NCBI GenBank assembly: GCA_027490215.1
Contig: JAIXYO010000017.1
Location: 36,145-100,144, forward strand
Direction: 5' to 3'
Source of the DNA: Rubrivivax sp.
GTDB taxonomy: Bacteria; Pseudomonadota; Gammaproteobacteria; Burkholderiales; Burkholderiaceae_C
Length of the DNA: 64,000 nt
The notes beneath the pieces were generated by a model. It saw only the letters and a list, made by a program, of their open reading frames with translations. It made no database searches and was not told the origin of the DNA. Shown in pieces: positions 1-8,281 of the stretch (position 1 is the first letter of the stretch; each line of letters begins with the position of its first letter). The position numbers and the translations under genes were made by a program.

Positions 1-93
1 ACCCTGCCGTACCTCGAAGCTGACGCCCTTGACGGCCTGAATGCCGCCGTAGGCGACCTTCAATCCACTGACCTTGAGCAAAGGTGGAGGCAT
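1..93 (-). CDS. livF: LivF, branched-chain amino-acid ABC transporter ATPase (N-terminal 31 codons only)
   Basis: This is the start of a second ABC ATPase that runs off the left edge of the window. The translation begins MPPPLLKVSGLKVAYGGIQA, the usual LivF opening with the A-loop tyrosine (AYGG). The Walker motifs lie outside the window. It starts only 4 nt after the livG stop, in the normal livH-livM-livG-livF order. In this family LivF pairs with LivG as the nucleotide-binding subunits that drive leucine/isoleucine/valine (or related amide and short-chain substrate) import. The identity rests on gene order and the N-terminus. Confidence 0.85.
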   Translation of the reverse strand, partial: MPPPLLKVSGLKVAYGGIQAVKGVSFEVRQG

Positions 94-97
94 CGCG

Positions 98-877
98 TCA
101 ATCCTGAGGCTGATGCGCGACGCCAAGGTAGGCTTCGATCACCTTTGCATCGCGCTGCACCTCGGCAGGCGTGCCCACGGCGATCGCCTTGCCGTAATCG
201 AGCACCGTGACCCGATCGCACAGCCCCATCACCAGCTTCACGTCGTGCTCGATCAGCAGGATGGTGCTGCCATCGTTGCGGATGCGGTCGATCAGTTCGC
301 GCAACACGACCTTCTCGGTGGCGTTCATGCCGGCGGCAGGTTCATCGAGTGCGATCAGTTGGGGGTCTGTCGCCAGGGCCCGCGCGATTTCGAGCCGGCG
401 CTGGTCACCGTAGCTCAGCGTGCGGGCCTTGAAGTCGGCATAGGCGCCGATACCAACGTAGTCAAGTAACTCCCGGGCACGGTGCGTGATGGCAGCTTCC
501 TCGGCTCTGAACGACGCGGTGCGAAACACCGCGCCAACCAGTCCGGAATGCGTGCGCACATGGCGACCGACCATCACGTTCTCCAACGCGGTCATGTCGG
601 CAAACAACCGGATGTTCTGGAAGGTACGCGCAATGCCGGTCTTCGCGACCTGATGCACCGAACTTGGCCTGTACGGCTGCCCAGCGAGTTCGAAGTGGCC
701 TGCATCGGCCGGGTAAAGCCCGGTGATCACGTTGAAGAACGTGGTCTTGCCCGCCCCGTTCGGGCCGATCAATCCATAGACCACGCCTCGCTCGATTGAG
801 ATGGCGACATCCGACAGCGCCTGCAAACCGCCGAAGCGCTTGGACACCCCGGACACTTTCAGCAGCGCCTGGCTCAT
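98..877 (-). CDS. livG: LivG, branched-chain amino-acid ABC transporter ATPase
   Basis: This is a 259-residue cytoplasmic ATPase of the LivG family. Walker A (GPNGAGKTT), the signature LSYGDQRRLEIARAL and Walker B ending LIALDEP are all intact, followed by the H-loop in LLIEHDVKLVMGLCDRV. The reading frame is open further upstream, but the ATG at 877 is preferred: it overlaps the livM stop as ATGA (874-877), the usual sign of translational coupling, and gives the family's normal N-terminus (MSQALLKVSGVSKRFGG). It would energise import through LivH and LivM. The substrate may be an amino acid, amide or urea-like compound. No substrate-binding protein gene is in the window to decide. Confidence 0.93.
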   Translation of the reverse strand: MSQALLKVSGVSKRFGGLQALSDVAISIERGVVYGLIGPNGAGKTTFFNVITGLYPADAGHFELAGQPYRPSSVHQVAKTGIARTFQNIRLFADMTALENVMVGRHVRTHSGLVGAVFRTASFRAEEAAITHRARELLDYVGIGAYADFKARTLSYGDQRRLEIARALATDPQLIALDEPAAGMNATEKVVLRELIDRIRNDGSTILLIEHDVKLVMGLCDRVTVLDYGKAIAVGTPAEVQRDAKVIEAYLGVAHQPQD

Positions 878-1998
878 GGCGAGCGTGGAGCCTGGGAAAG
901 GGCCGAGCGGCCGTGCTCGGGCGCCGGCCACAGCCCGCGAGGGCGTGCAAGCATGATGCCGATCATCGCCAACGCGATCAGCAGCTGGCGCAGGATGGAC
1001 GCGTCGAGACGACCACCCGTCATGGCCTGGAGGGGACCCGCGACATAGCGCAACACCTCCGGCAGTGCTGCCAGCAGCAGTGCACCGATGACAACGCCGG
1101 GAATGTGGCCCAGGCCGCCAAGCACCACCATCGCGACAATCAGCACCGACTCATGCAGAGAGAACGACTCCGGCGACACGAAGCCCTGGAAGCTCGCGAA
1201 CAACACCCCAGCCACACCGCCGAAGGTCGCGCCCATGCCGAAGGCCAGCAGCTTCAGGTTACGGGTATTGATGCCCATGGCCTTGGCCGCGACCTCGTCC
1301 TCACGGATCGCCATCCAGGCGCGACCGATGCGGCTGCGCTCGAGGCGATAGCAGATCACCACGCCGAGCACGACCAGCGCCAGGAACAGGTAGTAGTAAT
1401 TGGTGACCGAGGGGATGCTGAGCCCGAAGAGGTCCCACTTCTTCGCCATGTCCCATCCGAACAGCGAGAGCGAGTCGATCTGACCGATGCCGCGCGGACC
1501 GTTGGTGATGTTGTAGGGCTGCTCCAGATTGCCCAGGAAGACACGGATGATCTCGCCGAAGCCGAGGGTGACGATCGCGAGGTAATCGCCGCGCAGCTTC
1601 AGCGTTGGCGCGCCGAGCAGCAGCCCAGCCACGCCCGCCAATGCCGCACCGACCGGTAACACCACCCATATCGGCGCATGGAGTCCGTTCGGGAACATCG
1701 CAGCGATGGCGGGAAAGTTGTCGGTCAATTGCGGGCTGGCAACCAACGCAAACAGATAGGCGCCGACCGCATAGAACGCGACGTAGCCCAGGTCGAGCAG
1801 GCCGGCATACCCCACCACGATGTTCAGCCCCAGTGCCAGCAGCACATAGAGCAGCGCGGTGTCGATGATGCGCACCCAGGCGTTGCCGAACTGCTGAGCG
1901 ATCAGCGGCAGGATCAGCAGCCCAATGGCGGCCAACAGGAATACACCGAGCTTGGCGCGGGACGGGGGCGAGTTCTTCACGCAGATGTCCTCATGCAC
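874..1998 (-). CDS. livM: LivM, branched-chain amino-acid ABC transporter permease
   Basis: This is a 374-residue inner-membrane permease of the LivM family with about eight to ten hydrophobic segments. The conserved early segment GLNIVVGYAGLLDLG is typical. The transporter's cytoplasmic coupling segment is probably near RSRIGRAWMAIREDEVAAKA, which matches the family's EAA-like loop. The start overlaps the end of livH by 8 nt and the stop overlaps livG by 4 nt, so the genes form one operon. The basic N-terminal extension (about 15 residues before the first membrane segment) is somewhat long, and the true start may lie a few codons downstream. Confidence 0.93.
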   Translation of the reverse strand: MHEDICVKNSPPSRAKLGVFLLAAIGLLILPLIAQQFGNAWVRIIDTALLYVLLALGLNIVVGYAGLLDLGYVAFYAVGAYLFALVASPQLTDNFPAIAAMFPNGLHAPIWVVLPVGAALAGVAGLLLGAPTLKLRGDYLAIVTLGFGEIIRVFLGNLEQPYNITNGPRGIGQIDSLSLFGWDMAKKWDLFGLSIPSVTNYYYLFLALVVLGVVICYRLERSRIGRAWMAIREDEVAAKAMGINTRNLKLLAFGMGATFGGVAGVLFASFQGFVSPESFSLHESVLIVAMVVLGGLGHIPGVVIGALLLAALPEVLRYVAGPLQAMTGGRLDASILRQLLIALAMIGIMLARPRGLWPAPEHGRSALSQAPRSP

Positions 1999-2914
1999 GG
2001 TCGGCCACCCGCTCGCCCAGCAGCCCTTGTGGGCGCAAGGTCAGCACCGCGATCAGGACGATGAACGCAAAGATGTCCTGGTATTGGCTGCCCAGCACGC
2101 CACCGGTCAACACCCCGATGTAGCCAGCGCCCAGCGCCTCGATCAGGCCCAGCAGCACGCCACCGAGCATCGCACCCGCCAGGTTGCCGATCCCGCCAAA
2201 CACCGCGGCAGTGAAGGCCTTCAGCCCGGGCAGAAAACCCATGCTGTGCTGCACCGAGCCGTAGTTGGCCGCGTACATCACGCCAGCCAGCGCGGCCAGC
2301 GCGGCACCGATGACGAAGGTCGCCGAGATGATCACGTCGGGCTTGACGCCCATCAGTTCGGCGACGCGCGGATTCTCGGCTGTGGCACGCATCGCGCGGC
2401 CCAGCTTCGTGCGATTGATCAGGAACATCAGCCCCGCCAGCGTGAGCGCCGTGACGACCAGGATGAGGATCTGCGTCGTGTTGATCACCGCGCCGCCGAT
2501 GTGGAAAGGCTCGGCCGGCAGCAGGATCGGGTAGGGCTTCGGGTTCGGCTTCCAGATGATCAGCGCCAGCGTCTGCAGCAAGAGACTCACGCCCATTGCG
2601 GTGATCAGCGGTGCCAACCGAGGTGCGTTGCGCAGCGGGCGATAGGCGATCTTCTCAATGACGAAATTCAGCACGGCACACACGACGATGGCCGCGACCA
2701 GCGAGATCAGCATCAACAGCCAGCCCGGCAGGCCACTGTCCGCCAGGACCGTGACCACCGTCCAGCTCGTCATCGCGCCCACCATCAGCACTTCACCATG
2801 TGCGAAGTTGATCAGGTTGATGATCCCGTAGACCATCGTGTAGCCCAGCGCGAGCAGCGCATACATGCTGCCGAGCACCAGCCCGTTGATGATCTGCTGG
2901 ATGAAGGTGTCCAT
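1991..2914 (-). CDS. livH: LivH, branched-chain amino-acid ABC transporter permease
   Basis: This 307-residue polytopic membrane protein begins MDTFIQQIINGLVLGSMYA and contains GYTMVYGIINLINFAHGE, both hallmarks of LivH permeases. The segment RTKLGRAMRATAENPRVAEL is the cytoplasmic loop that contacts the ATPases. It forms the translocation channel with LivM. It is the first gene of the visible operon. The 187 bp upstream (2915-3101) hold no further gene, so the promoter is probably there. The periplasmic binding protein (LivJ/LivK type) must be encoded elsewhere or beyond the left edge. Confidence 0.94.
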   Translation of the reverse strand: MDTFIQQIINGLVLGSMYALLALGYTMVYGIINLINFAHGEVLMVGAMTSWTVVTVLADSGLPGWLLMLISLVAAIVVCAVLNFVIEKIAYRPLRNAPRLAPLITAMGVSLLLQTLALIIWKPNPKPYPILLPAEPFHIGGAVINTTQILILVVTALTLAGLMFLINRTKLGRAMRATAENPRVAELMGVKPDVIISATFVIGAALAALAGVMYAANYGSVQHSMGFLPGLKAFTAAVFGGIGNLAGAMLGGVLLGLIEALGAGYIGVLTGGVLGSQYQDIFAFIVLIAVLTLRPQGLLGERVADRA

Positions 2915-3101
2915 CGGAAAGAGTCGGTTCTCGGCTGTCGATGCGGCGCACAGAAGATGAAAAGCTGCGGCGCAAGATGCATGCCTTGCGCGGCGTGCGA
3001 AGTGTCGCCGAAGAAGGGGCGAGGCCCTGCATCAACGCTGCACGACGCACGCTGCGACGTGCACTGCTATTCTTTGTTGGTGCGCTGAACGGGAGGCTGG
3101 C

Positions 3102-3308
3102 GTGAAAGAAAGCTACAAGCGGAAATCGAGCATCGCCCTCGGCATCGTTGTGATTGCGCTGCTGTCAATCATGGAAACCTGGGTGATCGATCATCGAATG
3201 CCGAATCCGGCGTCGCCCATCGTCTGGTCAGTGCTTGGTGCAACGGCAGCGATCGCCTTCGGTTTTTTCTGCTGGTACAGGGCGAAGGCGAAGCAGGCGC
3301 CGGACTGA
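3102..3308 (+). CDS. Small two-segment membrane protein, unknown function
   Basis: This is a 68-residue protein with a GTG start preceded by a good Shine-Dalgarno (GGGAGG, about 6 nt away). It has a basic N-terminus (MKESYKRKS), a hydrophobic segment at about residues 10-27, a short polar loop, a second hydrophobic segment at about 43-59 and a basic tail (YRAKAKQ). It is divergent from livH and convergent with the diguanylate cyclase gene. I recognise no family. The ribosome site and hydrophobic pattern make it more credible than a random ORF, but no role can be assigned. Confidence 0.6.
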   Translation: MKESYKRKSSIALGIVVIALLSIMETWVIDHRMPNPASPIVWSVLGATAAIAFGFFCWYRAKAKQAPD

Positions 3309-3327
3309 CAAGCGTCGCTGATGCTGC

Positions 3328-5064
3328 CTAGCCGATCAGCGTGCGGTTCTTGCCGGCCCGCTTGGCCTGGTACAGCGCAATGTCGGCGCGTTCCAGCGCT
3401 TCTTCGATTCGCTCACCCAGGCGGAAAGCCGTGACGCCGGCCGAGAAGGTCACGAACACCTGCTTGTTCTCGTGCATGAACAGCCCGCCGGTCAGTGAGC
3501 GCTGCAGGCGGGTCAGGATCTGCTGACCTTCGTCGACAGGCGTATCTGGCAGCAGCACCACGAATTCCTCGCCACCGTAGCGGGCGACGACATCGGTCGG
3601 CCGCAAGGTCTTGGCCACCATCGCAGCCAAGGCTTTGAGGGCCTCGTCACCAGCAGCGTGGCCGAGATCGTCGTTCAGCCGCTTGAAGTTATCGATGTCG
3701 AGCAATCCGATCGCCAAGCCGGGCGAAGACGCACTGTTCGGGTCATCGACTGCACTGCGCTGCAGCCTCGAGCATTCCACGTCGAAAGCCTGCAGCAATC
3801 CTCGCCGGTTGGCGATCTGCGTCAATTGATCGGTGGAGACCTCATCCGACAGCCGGCGGAGCTCGCCTTCCAGCTCACTGACACGCTGAGACAAGTCGGT
3901 CGCACGCACCCGTTCTTCGTGAAGGCGGCGCTGCGTCTGATCGACCAGGCCCTGCACGGTGCGGCTTTCCTCGACCATCTCGCGAACCGCGCCGGCCAGG
4001 CTCTCCAGCGTATCGGCACGCTCGATCACGTCGGCATAGCGACCCACGCTTTCATGAAAACGACCCGTCTGCGAGCCCAGCTCGTCGAGCTCGCTCAGCA
4101 TGCGGTTGATCAGCTGCTTCAGTGCGTCGCGCGCACCGTCGCGTTCGCTGCGCAGTTCCGCCTGCTTGACGCGGGTGGTGCGAAGCAGTTCGCTGACCGA
4201 CTTGATGCCGCGCGCGGTCATGCCTTCTTCAACGGTCAGCCGCATCGCATCGCACTGGCCTTGCGCCCAGCTTTCGTCCTCGGCCAGGTCGGTCAGGCTG
4301 GAGGTCAGCTCCAGACACAGTCCGCTGATCTGATCGAACAGGTGTTCACGGTGTTGCAGCACCCAATCGGCGCGTTCGCAGAGACCTTCGACCTCGGTGG
4401 CCGCCGCCTCGCTGGCGCCTTCGCTCTGGAAGCGCTTCGCCGCCTGCGCGATGGCAGCTGCGAGGTCGCCGTTGCAGTCTTTCCCCGGCAGGGCCCGTAC
4501 CACCGTCTGGCCCAGCGCGGCAACAACACGAGGGGTCGCATCAGATACATCGACCGTGGTGCCGGCAGATTCGGCAGGGATGGACTCGACCTGTTCAGCT
4601 TTCGGGCTGACGGCAGATTCCGCAGACGCGGCGTTCGCCTCGACCACGGTCTCCGTCTTTTCAGGCGCAGCGGCCGCGTCAGCAGGGTTGTCGGACTCCC
4701 AGCTGCCGACCAGCTGACGCAGGCGTTGCTGCAGCCGTGTGGCATCGCCACGGCTGCCGCTGAGCACGCGTTGCAGGCTGTCCTTCTTGCGCGCCAGCGT
4801 CCACTGCTTGCCGCCACGCTCGATCCCGCGGACGATGGCCTCGATCAGGGCAGCCAGCGAGTCACCGGCCGCGGGAGCAATCCCCTGCTCAGCCTGGTAG
4901 GCACGTGCGTAGTTGTCTGGCGTCGGCTCCAGCTTGTCCTGTGCCAACCGGCGCAATGCTGCCTTGGCCAGTTGGGCAGAGCGACCTTCCGCAGGGGTAG
5001 CCGAGGCAGGACCAGATGCATCTGCCGCTGCGCCGTCCTTCGTCGGCTGTGTCATGTTGCCCAT
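3328..5064 (-). CDS. Diguanylate cyclase (GGDEF) with long N-terminal helical region
   Basis: This is a 578-residue soluble protein. The C-terminal GGDEF domain (about residues 405-575) has an intact active site GGEEF near residue 497 and an inhibitory I-site RPTD five residues before it, so it should make c-di-GMP from GTP with product inhibition. It opens with DQLTQIANRRGLLQAFD. The N-terminal 400 residues are mostly helical, with an alanine- and glutamate-rich linker and a coiled coil just before GGDEF (heptad-like RLHEERVRATDLSQRVSEL). I recognise no sensor domain there. The gene starts 3 nt after the stop of the REC-GGDEF-EAL gene and is the last gene of an Hpt/EAL/GGDEF operon, which points to coordinated c-di-GMP control. 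Confidence 0.9.
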   Translation of the reverse strand: MGNMTQPTKDGAAADASGPASATPAEGRSAQLAKAALRRLAQDKLEPTPDNYARAYQAEQGIAPAAGDSLAALIEAIVRGIERGGKQWTLARKKDSLQRVLSGSRGDATRLQQRLRQLVGSWESDNPADAAAAPEKTETVVEANAASAESAVSPKAEQVESIPAESAGTTVDVSDATPRVVAALGQTVVRALPGKDCNGDLAAAIAQAAKRFQSEGASEAAATEVEGLCERADWVLQHREHLFDQISGLCLELTSSLTDLAEDESWAQGQCDAMRLTVEEGMTARGIKSVSELLRTTRVKQAELRSERDGARDALKQLINRMLSELDELGSQTGRFHESVGRYADVIERADTLESLAGAVREMVEESRTVQGLVDQTQRRLHEERVRATDLSQRVSELEGELRRLSDEVSTDQLTQIANRRGLLQAFDVECSRLQRSAVDDPNSASSPGLAIGLLDIDNFKRLNDDLGHAAGDEALKALAAMVAKTLRPTDVVARYGGEEFVVLLPDTPVDEGQQILTRLQRSLTGGLFMHENKQVFVTFSAGVTAFRLGERIEEALERADIALYQAKRAGKNRTLIG

Positions 5065-5067
5065 CGT

Positions 5068-7323
5068 TCAGCTCGCGTTGTTGGGAGTTCGCACGGGCCT
5101 TTGGGTCATGTTGCGCGAAGGATCGCTCGACACTTCGTCGGCCGCCACCCCGATCCAGGAAGCCGTTCGTGGCAGCACGGTATCTTCAAGCCATGCCTGG
5201 ATTTCATCAGCCGGTTTGGGCTTGCTGAAAAGGAAACCCTGCATCACGCCACAGCCGAGTCGGTGCAGAACTTCCATCTGGCGCAGGTTCTCGACCCCTT
5301 CGGCCACCACACGCAGCCCGAGCGATCGAGCCAGCGCGATGATGGCAGTGACGACCGCAGAACTCTGCGGCGTCATGCCGAGATCGCGGATGAAGCCACG
5401 GTCGATCTTCAGCTCGCTGATCGGCAAGGTGGTCAGATAGGCCAGCGACGAGTAACCGGTGCCGAAGTCATCGATCGAGATCTCGACCCCGATCTCGTTG
5501 AGCCGGTGCAGCGAAGGAATCACGCTTTGCAAATCCTTCATCAGCGAGTTCTCGGTGATCTCGAGCACCAGCGAATGGTGGGGAACGCCGTTGGAAACCA
5601 CCGCCTCATGAATCATTTCGACCAGGTCGCCTCGGTCGAACATCCGGCTGGGCAAGTTGACCGCGATCGAATCGGCAAAGCCAAACGCATCGAGCCACAC
5701 CCGCGCCTGACGTGCCGCTTCGCGAATCGCCCACTCGCTGAGCGGCCGGATCAACCCGCTTTCCTCGGCCAGTGGAATGAACTCGACAGGCGGCACCAGC
5801 ACGTTGCCTCGCCGCCAGCGCATCAGCGCCTCCACACCAACCATGCGGGCGCTGCGCACATCGATCTTCGGCTGGTAGTACAGCACCAGCTCGTTGCGCT
5901 CGATGGCCTTGTGCAGAGCGCTCTCGAGCTCGAGCTTCTCTCGTCCTTTGCCGGCCAACTGCGGCCGGTAGACGGTGGCTGCATTGCGACCCTGCGCCTT
6001 GACCGCGAACATCGCCACATCGGAATTGCGGATCAGCTCAGCCACGTCGTTGCCATCACGCGGGAACAGCGCAATGCCGACTGACGCCGTGACGAAGCAC
6101 TCCTGCCCCGCCACATGAATCGGCGCGCGCATCTGCTCGAGCACGCGCGCCGCCACGATCTCGGCGTCGTGCTCGTCGATCACTTCAGGCAGCAGTGCGA
6201 CGAATTCGTCGCCACCCAGCCGGCACATCGCCTCCAGCGTTCGGAAGGCGCGCGTTCCCATCGAGTCCAGCAGGTTGTCGGTGACCTGATCGGAGTGTCG
6301 AACGCACGAACGCAGGCGACGCGCGACTTCGATCAGCAATTCGTCACCGGCCCCGTGACCCAGCGTGTCATTGATGACCTTGAATCGGTCCAGGTCGATC
6401 ACCAGCAGCCCGACCTGATGCCCCATTCGGCGCGCCGCATCGAGCGCACGCTCGGTGCGTTCGATCAGCTGATTGCGATTGGGCAGGCCGGTCAACGAAT
6501 CGAAATTCGCGAGCTGGCGGATCTTGTGCTCTGCGTTCCATCGGTCCGTCACGTCCTGCACGATGCCGGTGTAGCCAACCAGCTGACCATGCTCGTTGAC
6601 TTCCGGGGACGCTTCGGTGTGGATGATGTGCACTTGGCCATCGGGCAGCACCAACGGAATGTCACGTGTGAGATTGCCCTGGCTCTGCAGGGTTTCGCTG
6701 AGCAGCGCGCGTTTGCCGCGTCGCTCTTCCTTGGGCATCATCCGCAACAGATCGCGGAACGGCAATGAGGTGCCTGGGTCGAATTGGAAGACACGCAGCG
6801 CTTCGGTCGAGAACACCGGTTCTGGCGAGCCGACCTTCCACTCGAAGCTTCCCATCCGCGCCAGGTCCTGCGCGCGAGCCAGGCGGGCCTGACTCAGTTC
6901 GAGTTCGAGGCGAGTGCGAGAGGAGCGCAGCAGGTAACGCAGGCGACCGTCGAGCAGGCTCCACTGGTTGGATTTGACAAAGAAGTCGGTCGCACCGGCC
7001 TCATAGGCACGATTGATGGATGCCTCATCGTCCAAGCCGGTCAACATCAACACAGGCAATGACGCGAAGGTGGCAAGGCGACGCAGTTCCCTGCAGGTCT
7101 CGAACCCGTCCATGCCGGGCATCAAGGCGTCAAGCACAACGACGTCGGGCTGCCAGTTCCGCAGCACTTCCAGCGCACGCTCCCCACTGGCCGCCTCGGT
7201 GATCACAAAGCCCCGCTCACGCAGCGCGATCGAAGTCAGCAGCAAGTTGACTTCATCATCGTCAACCAGCAGCACACGGGGCTGCGTCGTGGCTTCGTCG
7301 ATGGCGGGAAGACTGGAATTCAT
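5068..7323 (-). CDS. Response regulator with PAS, GGDEF and EAL domains (c-di-GMP phosphodiesterase, possibly bifunctional)
   Basis: This is a 751-residue protein with domains in order: receiver (about 15-130, phospho-acceptor D65 in VVVLDALMPG), a PAS region (about 155-260), GGDEF (active site LGGDEFVALLPEV) and C-terminal EAL (about 480-725). The EAL motifs are complete: GVEALMRW, EITENSLM, IDDFGTGYSSLAYL, LKIDRGFI, VAEGVE, MQGFLFSKP, so phosphodiesterase activity is expected. The GGDEF active site is also intact, but about 20 extra residues separate RHSD from CRLGGDEF. The ATG overlaps the Hpt stop (ATGA, 7320-7323), so the upstream Hpt protein is the obvious partner for D65. Confidence 0.93.
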   Translation of the reverse strand: MNSSLPAIDEATTQPRVLLVDDDEVNLLLTSIALRERGFVITEAASGERALEVLRNWQPDVVVLDALMPGMDGFETCRELRRLATFASLPVLMLTGLDDEASINRAYEAGATDFFVKSNQWSLLDGRLRYLLRSSRTRLELELSQARLARAQDLARMGSFEWKVGSPEPVFSTEALRVFQFDPGTSLPFRDLLRMMPKEERRGKRALLSETLQSQGNLTRDIPLVLPDGQVHIIHTEASPEVNEHGQLVGYTGIVQDVTDRWNAEHKIRQLANFDSLTGLPNRNQLIERTERALDAARRMGHQVGLLVIDLDRFKVINDTLGHGAGDELLIEVARRLRSCVRHSDQVTDNLLDSMGTRAFRTLEAMCRLGGDEFVALLPEVIDEHDAEIVAARVLEQMRAPIHVAGQECFVTASVGIALFPRDGNDVAELIRNSDVAMFAVKAQGRNAATVYRPQLAGKGREKLELESALHKAIERNELVLYYQPKIDVRSARMVGVEALMRWRRGNVLVPPVEFIPLAEESGLIRPLSEWAIREAARQARVWLDAFGFADSIAVNLPSRMFDRGDLVEMIHEAVVSNGVPHHSLVLEITENSLMKDLQSVIPSLHRLNEIGVEISIDDFGTGYSSLAYLTTLPISELKIDRGFIRDLGMTPQSSAVVTAIIALARSLGLRVVAEGVENLRQMEVLHRLGCGVMQGFLFSKPKPADEIQAWLEDTVLPRTASWIGVAADEVSSDPSRNMTQRPVRTPNNAS

Positions 7324-7778
7324 GCAGCACCGGCGGGCAAGTCTGCTGCAGTCAGAGTGCGCAGCGCATCACGCACGGCCTGTGCCTCAGACAGGATCTG
7401 CTCAATGCACGGGGCGGCGGTGTCGAGTCGAGACTCCCGCGCCATGGCCTCGACTTCCGCGCACACCCTGGACAGTTGAACCGCCCCAATCGTCGCCGAT
7501 GATGATTTCAGCGTGTGTGCGACCAGCCTGACCCCGGCAGCATCGGCTGTGTTGCGCGCCTGCTCGAGTTGAGGCAGCAATCGATTGAGCGACGTCTCGA
7601 AGGCTTGAAACACCCTTTTCAGCAAATGACTTTCTCCGGTCGGATCGAGTTCACGCAGTCGGCGGATCGCCTCGGCGTTGAGCACACCTGGTGACCCGGC
7701 CATGCCCTGACCCGCATTGTCGTCGGGCCTGGGCTGCCCTGACTGGGACGTAGCCCGGTGAACTGGCGCAGAACTCAT
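7320..7778 (-). CDS. Histidine phosphotransfer (Hpt) protein
   Basis: This is a 152-residue four-helix Hpt protein. The phospho-accepting histidine is H88 in LVAHTLKSSSATIGA, the classic Hpt motif. The first 30 residues are a polar, probably flexible tail. It should relay phosphate from a hybrid kinase to a receiver, most likely the REC-GGDEF-EAL protein with whose gene it overlaps by 4 nt. GGAG lies 7 nt upstream of the ATG. No hybrid kinase is adjacent, so the phosphate donor is encoded elsewhere. The divergent kinase at 8278 has no receiver domain. Confidence 0.9.
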   Translation of the reverse strand: MSSAPVHRATSQSGQPRPDDNAGQGMAGSPGVLNAEAIRRLRELDPTGESHLLKRVFQAFETSLNRLLPQLEQARNTADAAGVRLVAHTLKSSSATIGAVQLSRVCAEVEAMARESRLDTAAPCIEQILSEAQAVRDALRTLTAADLPAGAA

Positions 7779-8152
7779 CTCAAGGCTCCGGACAGGACCA
7801 TCGGAACGGACAGCATTTGACGCATGCCAGAGTGTGCCTCAGACGAGGGCACTGTTGAACTGGACGATGCCCTGCCATTGCCTGGCTGCACCACCGCGGT
7901 GGTCGGCAGATCGCATTGATCCAAACTCACTCGAAATGTCACCACAAAGTCGTGCCTGCATGTTTGCATCGAATCCGGACCGGACAGGCCTTAGTCACTG
8001 GGTTGAGGGGGACCGTGCTCGTTGTATCGGTCACACACGCCACGACTTGAATTCACCTCGCCAAACCTCGCGGCCAGGGCAGTCATGAAAGCTTCATCAC
8101 GACCTATCTCGGTGCGCCGCAGGCTCTCCGACGCTGCCTACAATCCGCCGCT
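7779..8152. other. 374-bp divergent intergenic region
   Basis: This gap separates the Hpt operon (minus) from the histidine kinase (plus). I found no credible gene in it: the open frames have poor codon bias and no ribosome site. It should carry promoters for both directions. The only good match is a -10-like TACAAT at 8139-8144, just before the small ORF that starts at 8153. Confidence 0.5.
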
Positions 8153-8281
8153 ATGAATTCGGGGCCAATCAGCGTGAGCCTGAGTGTGATCGAGCTGTCA
8201 GAGGGTGTCCCCGAGTGCCGGAGCACCGTGTGGCCGTCGCTGCGGCAACCGGTGGCACGCCTGGCAGGACTTCCGACATGA
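8153..8281 (+). CDS. Putative 42-residue leader peptide overlapping the kinase start
   Basis: This is a short ORF (MNSGPISVSLSVIEL...) starting 8 nt after a TACAAT -10-like box, with no Shine-Dalgarno, so the mRNA could be nearly leaderless. Its TGA overlaps the ATG of the histidine kinase by 4 nt (ATGA, 8278-8281), the arrangement expected for translational coupling. It has no recognisable domain and no membrane segment. Alternatively this stretch is simply untranslated leader, or the kinase starts at a GTG at 8215 in another frame. Existence is uncertain. Confidence 0.3.
   Translation: MNSGPISVSLSVIELSEGVPECRSTVWPSLRQPVARLAGLPT

Noticed and set aside
3658..6084. 808-residue plus-strand open frame
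   Set aside because: It lies antisense to the diguanylate cyclase and REC-GGDEF-EAL genes, which have complete domains. The His-, Arg- and Gln-rich composition is typical of antisense frames in GC-rich DNA.
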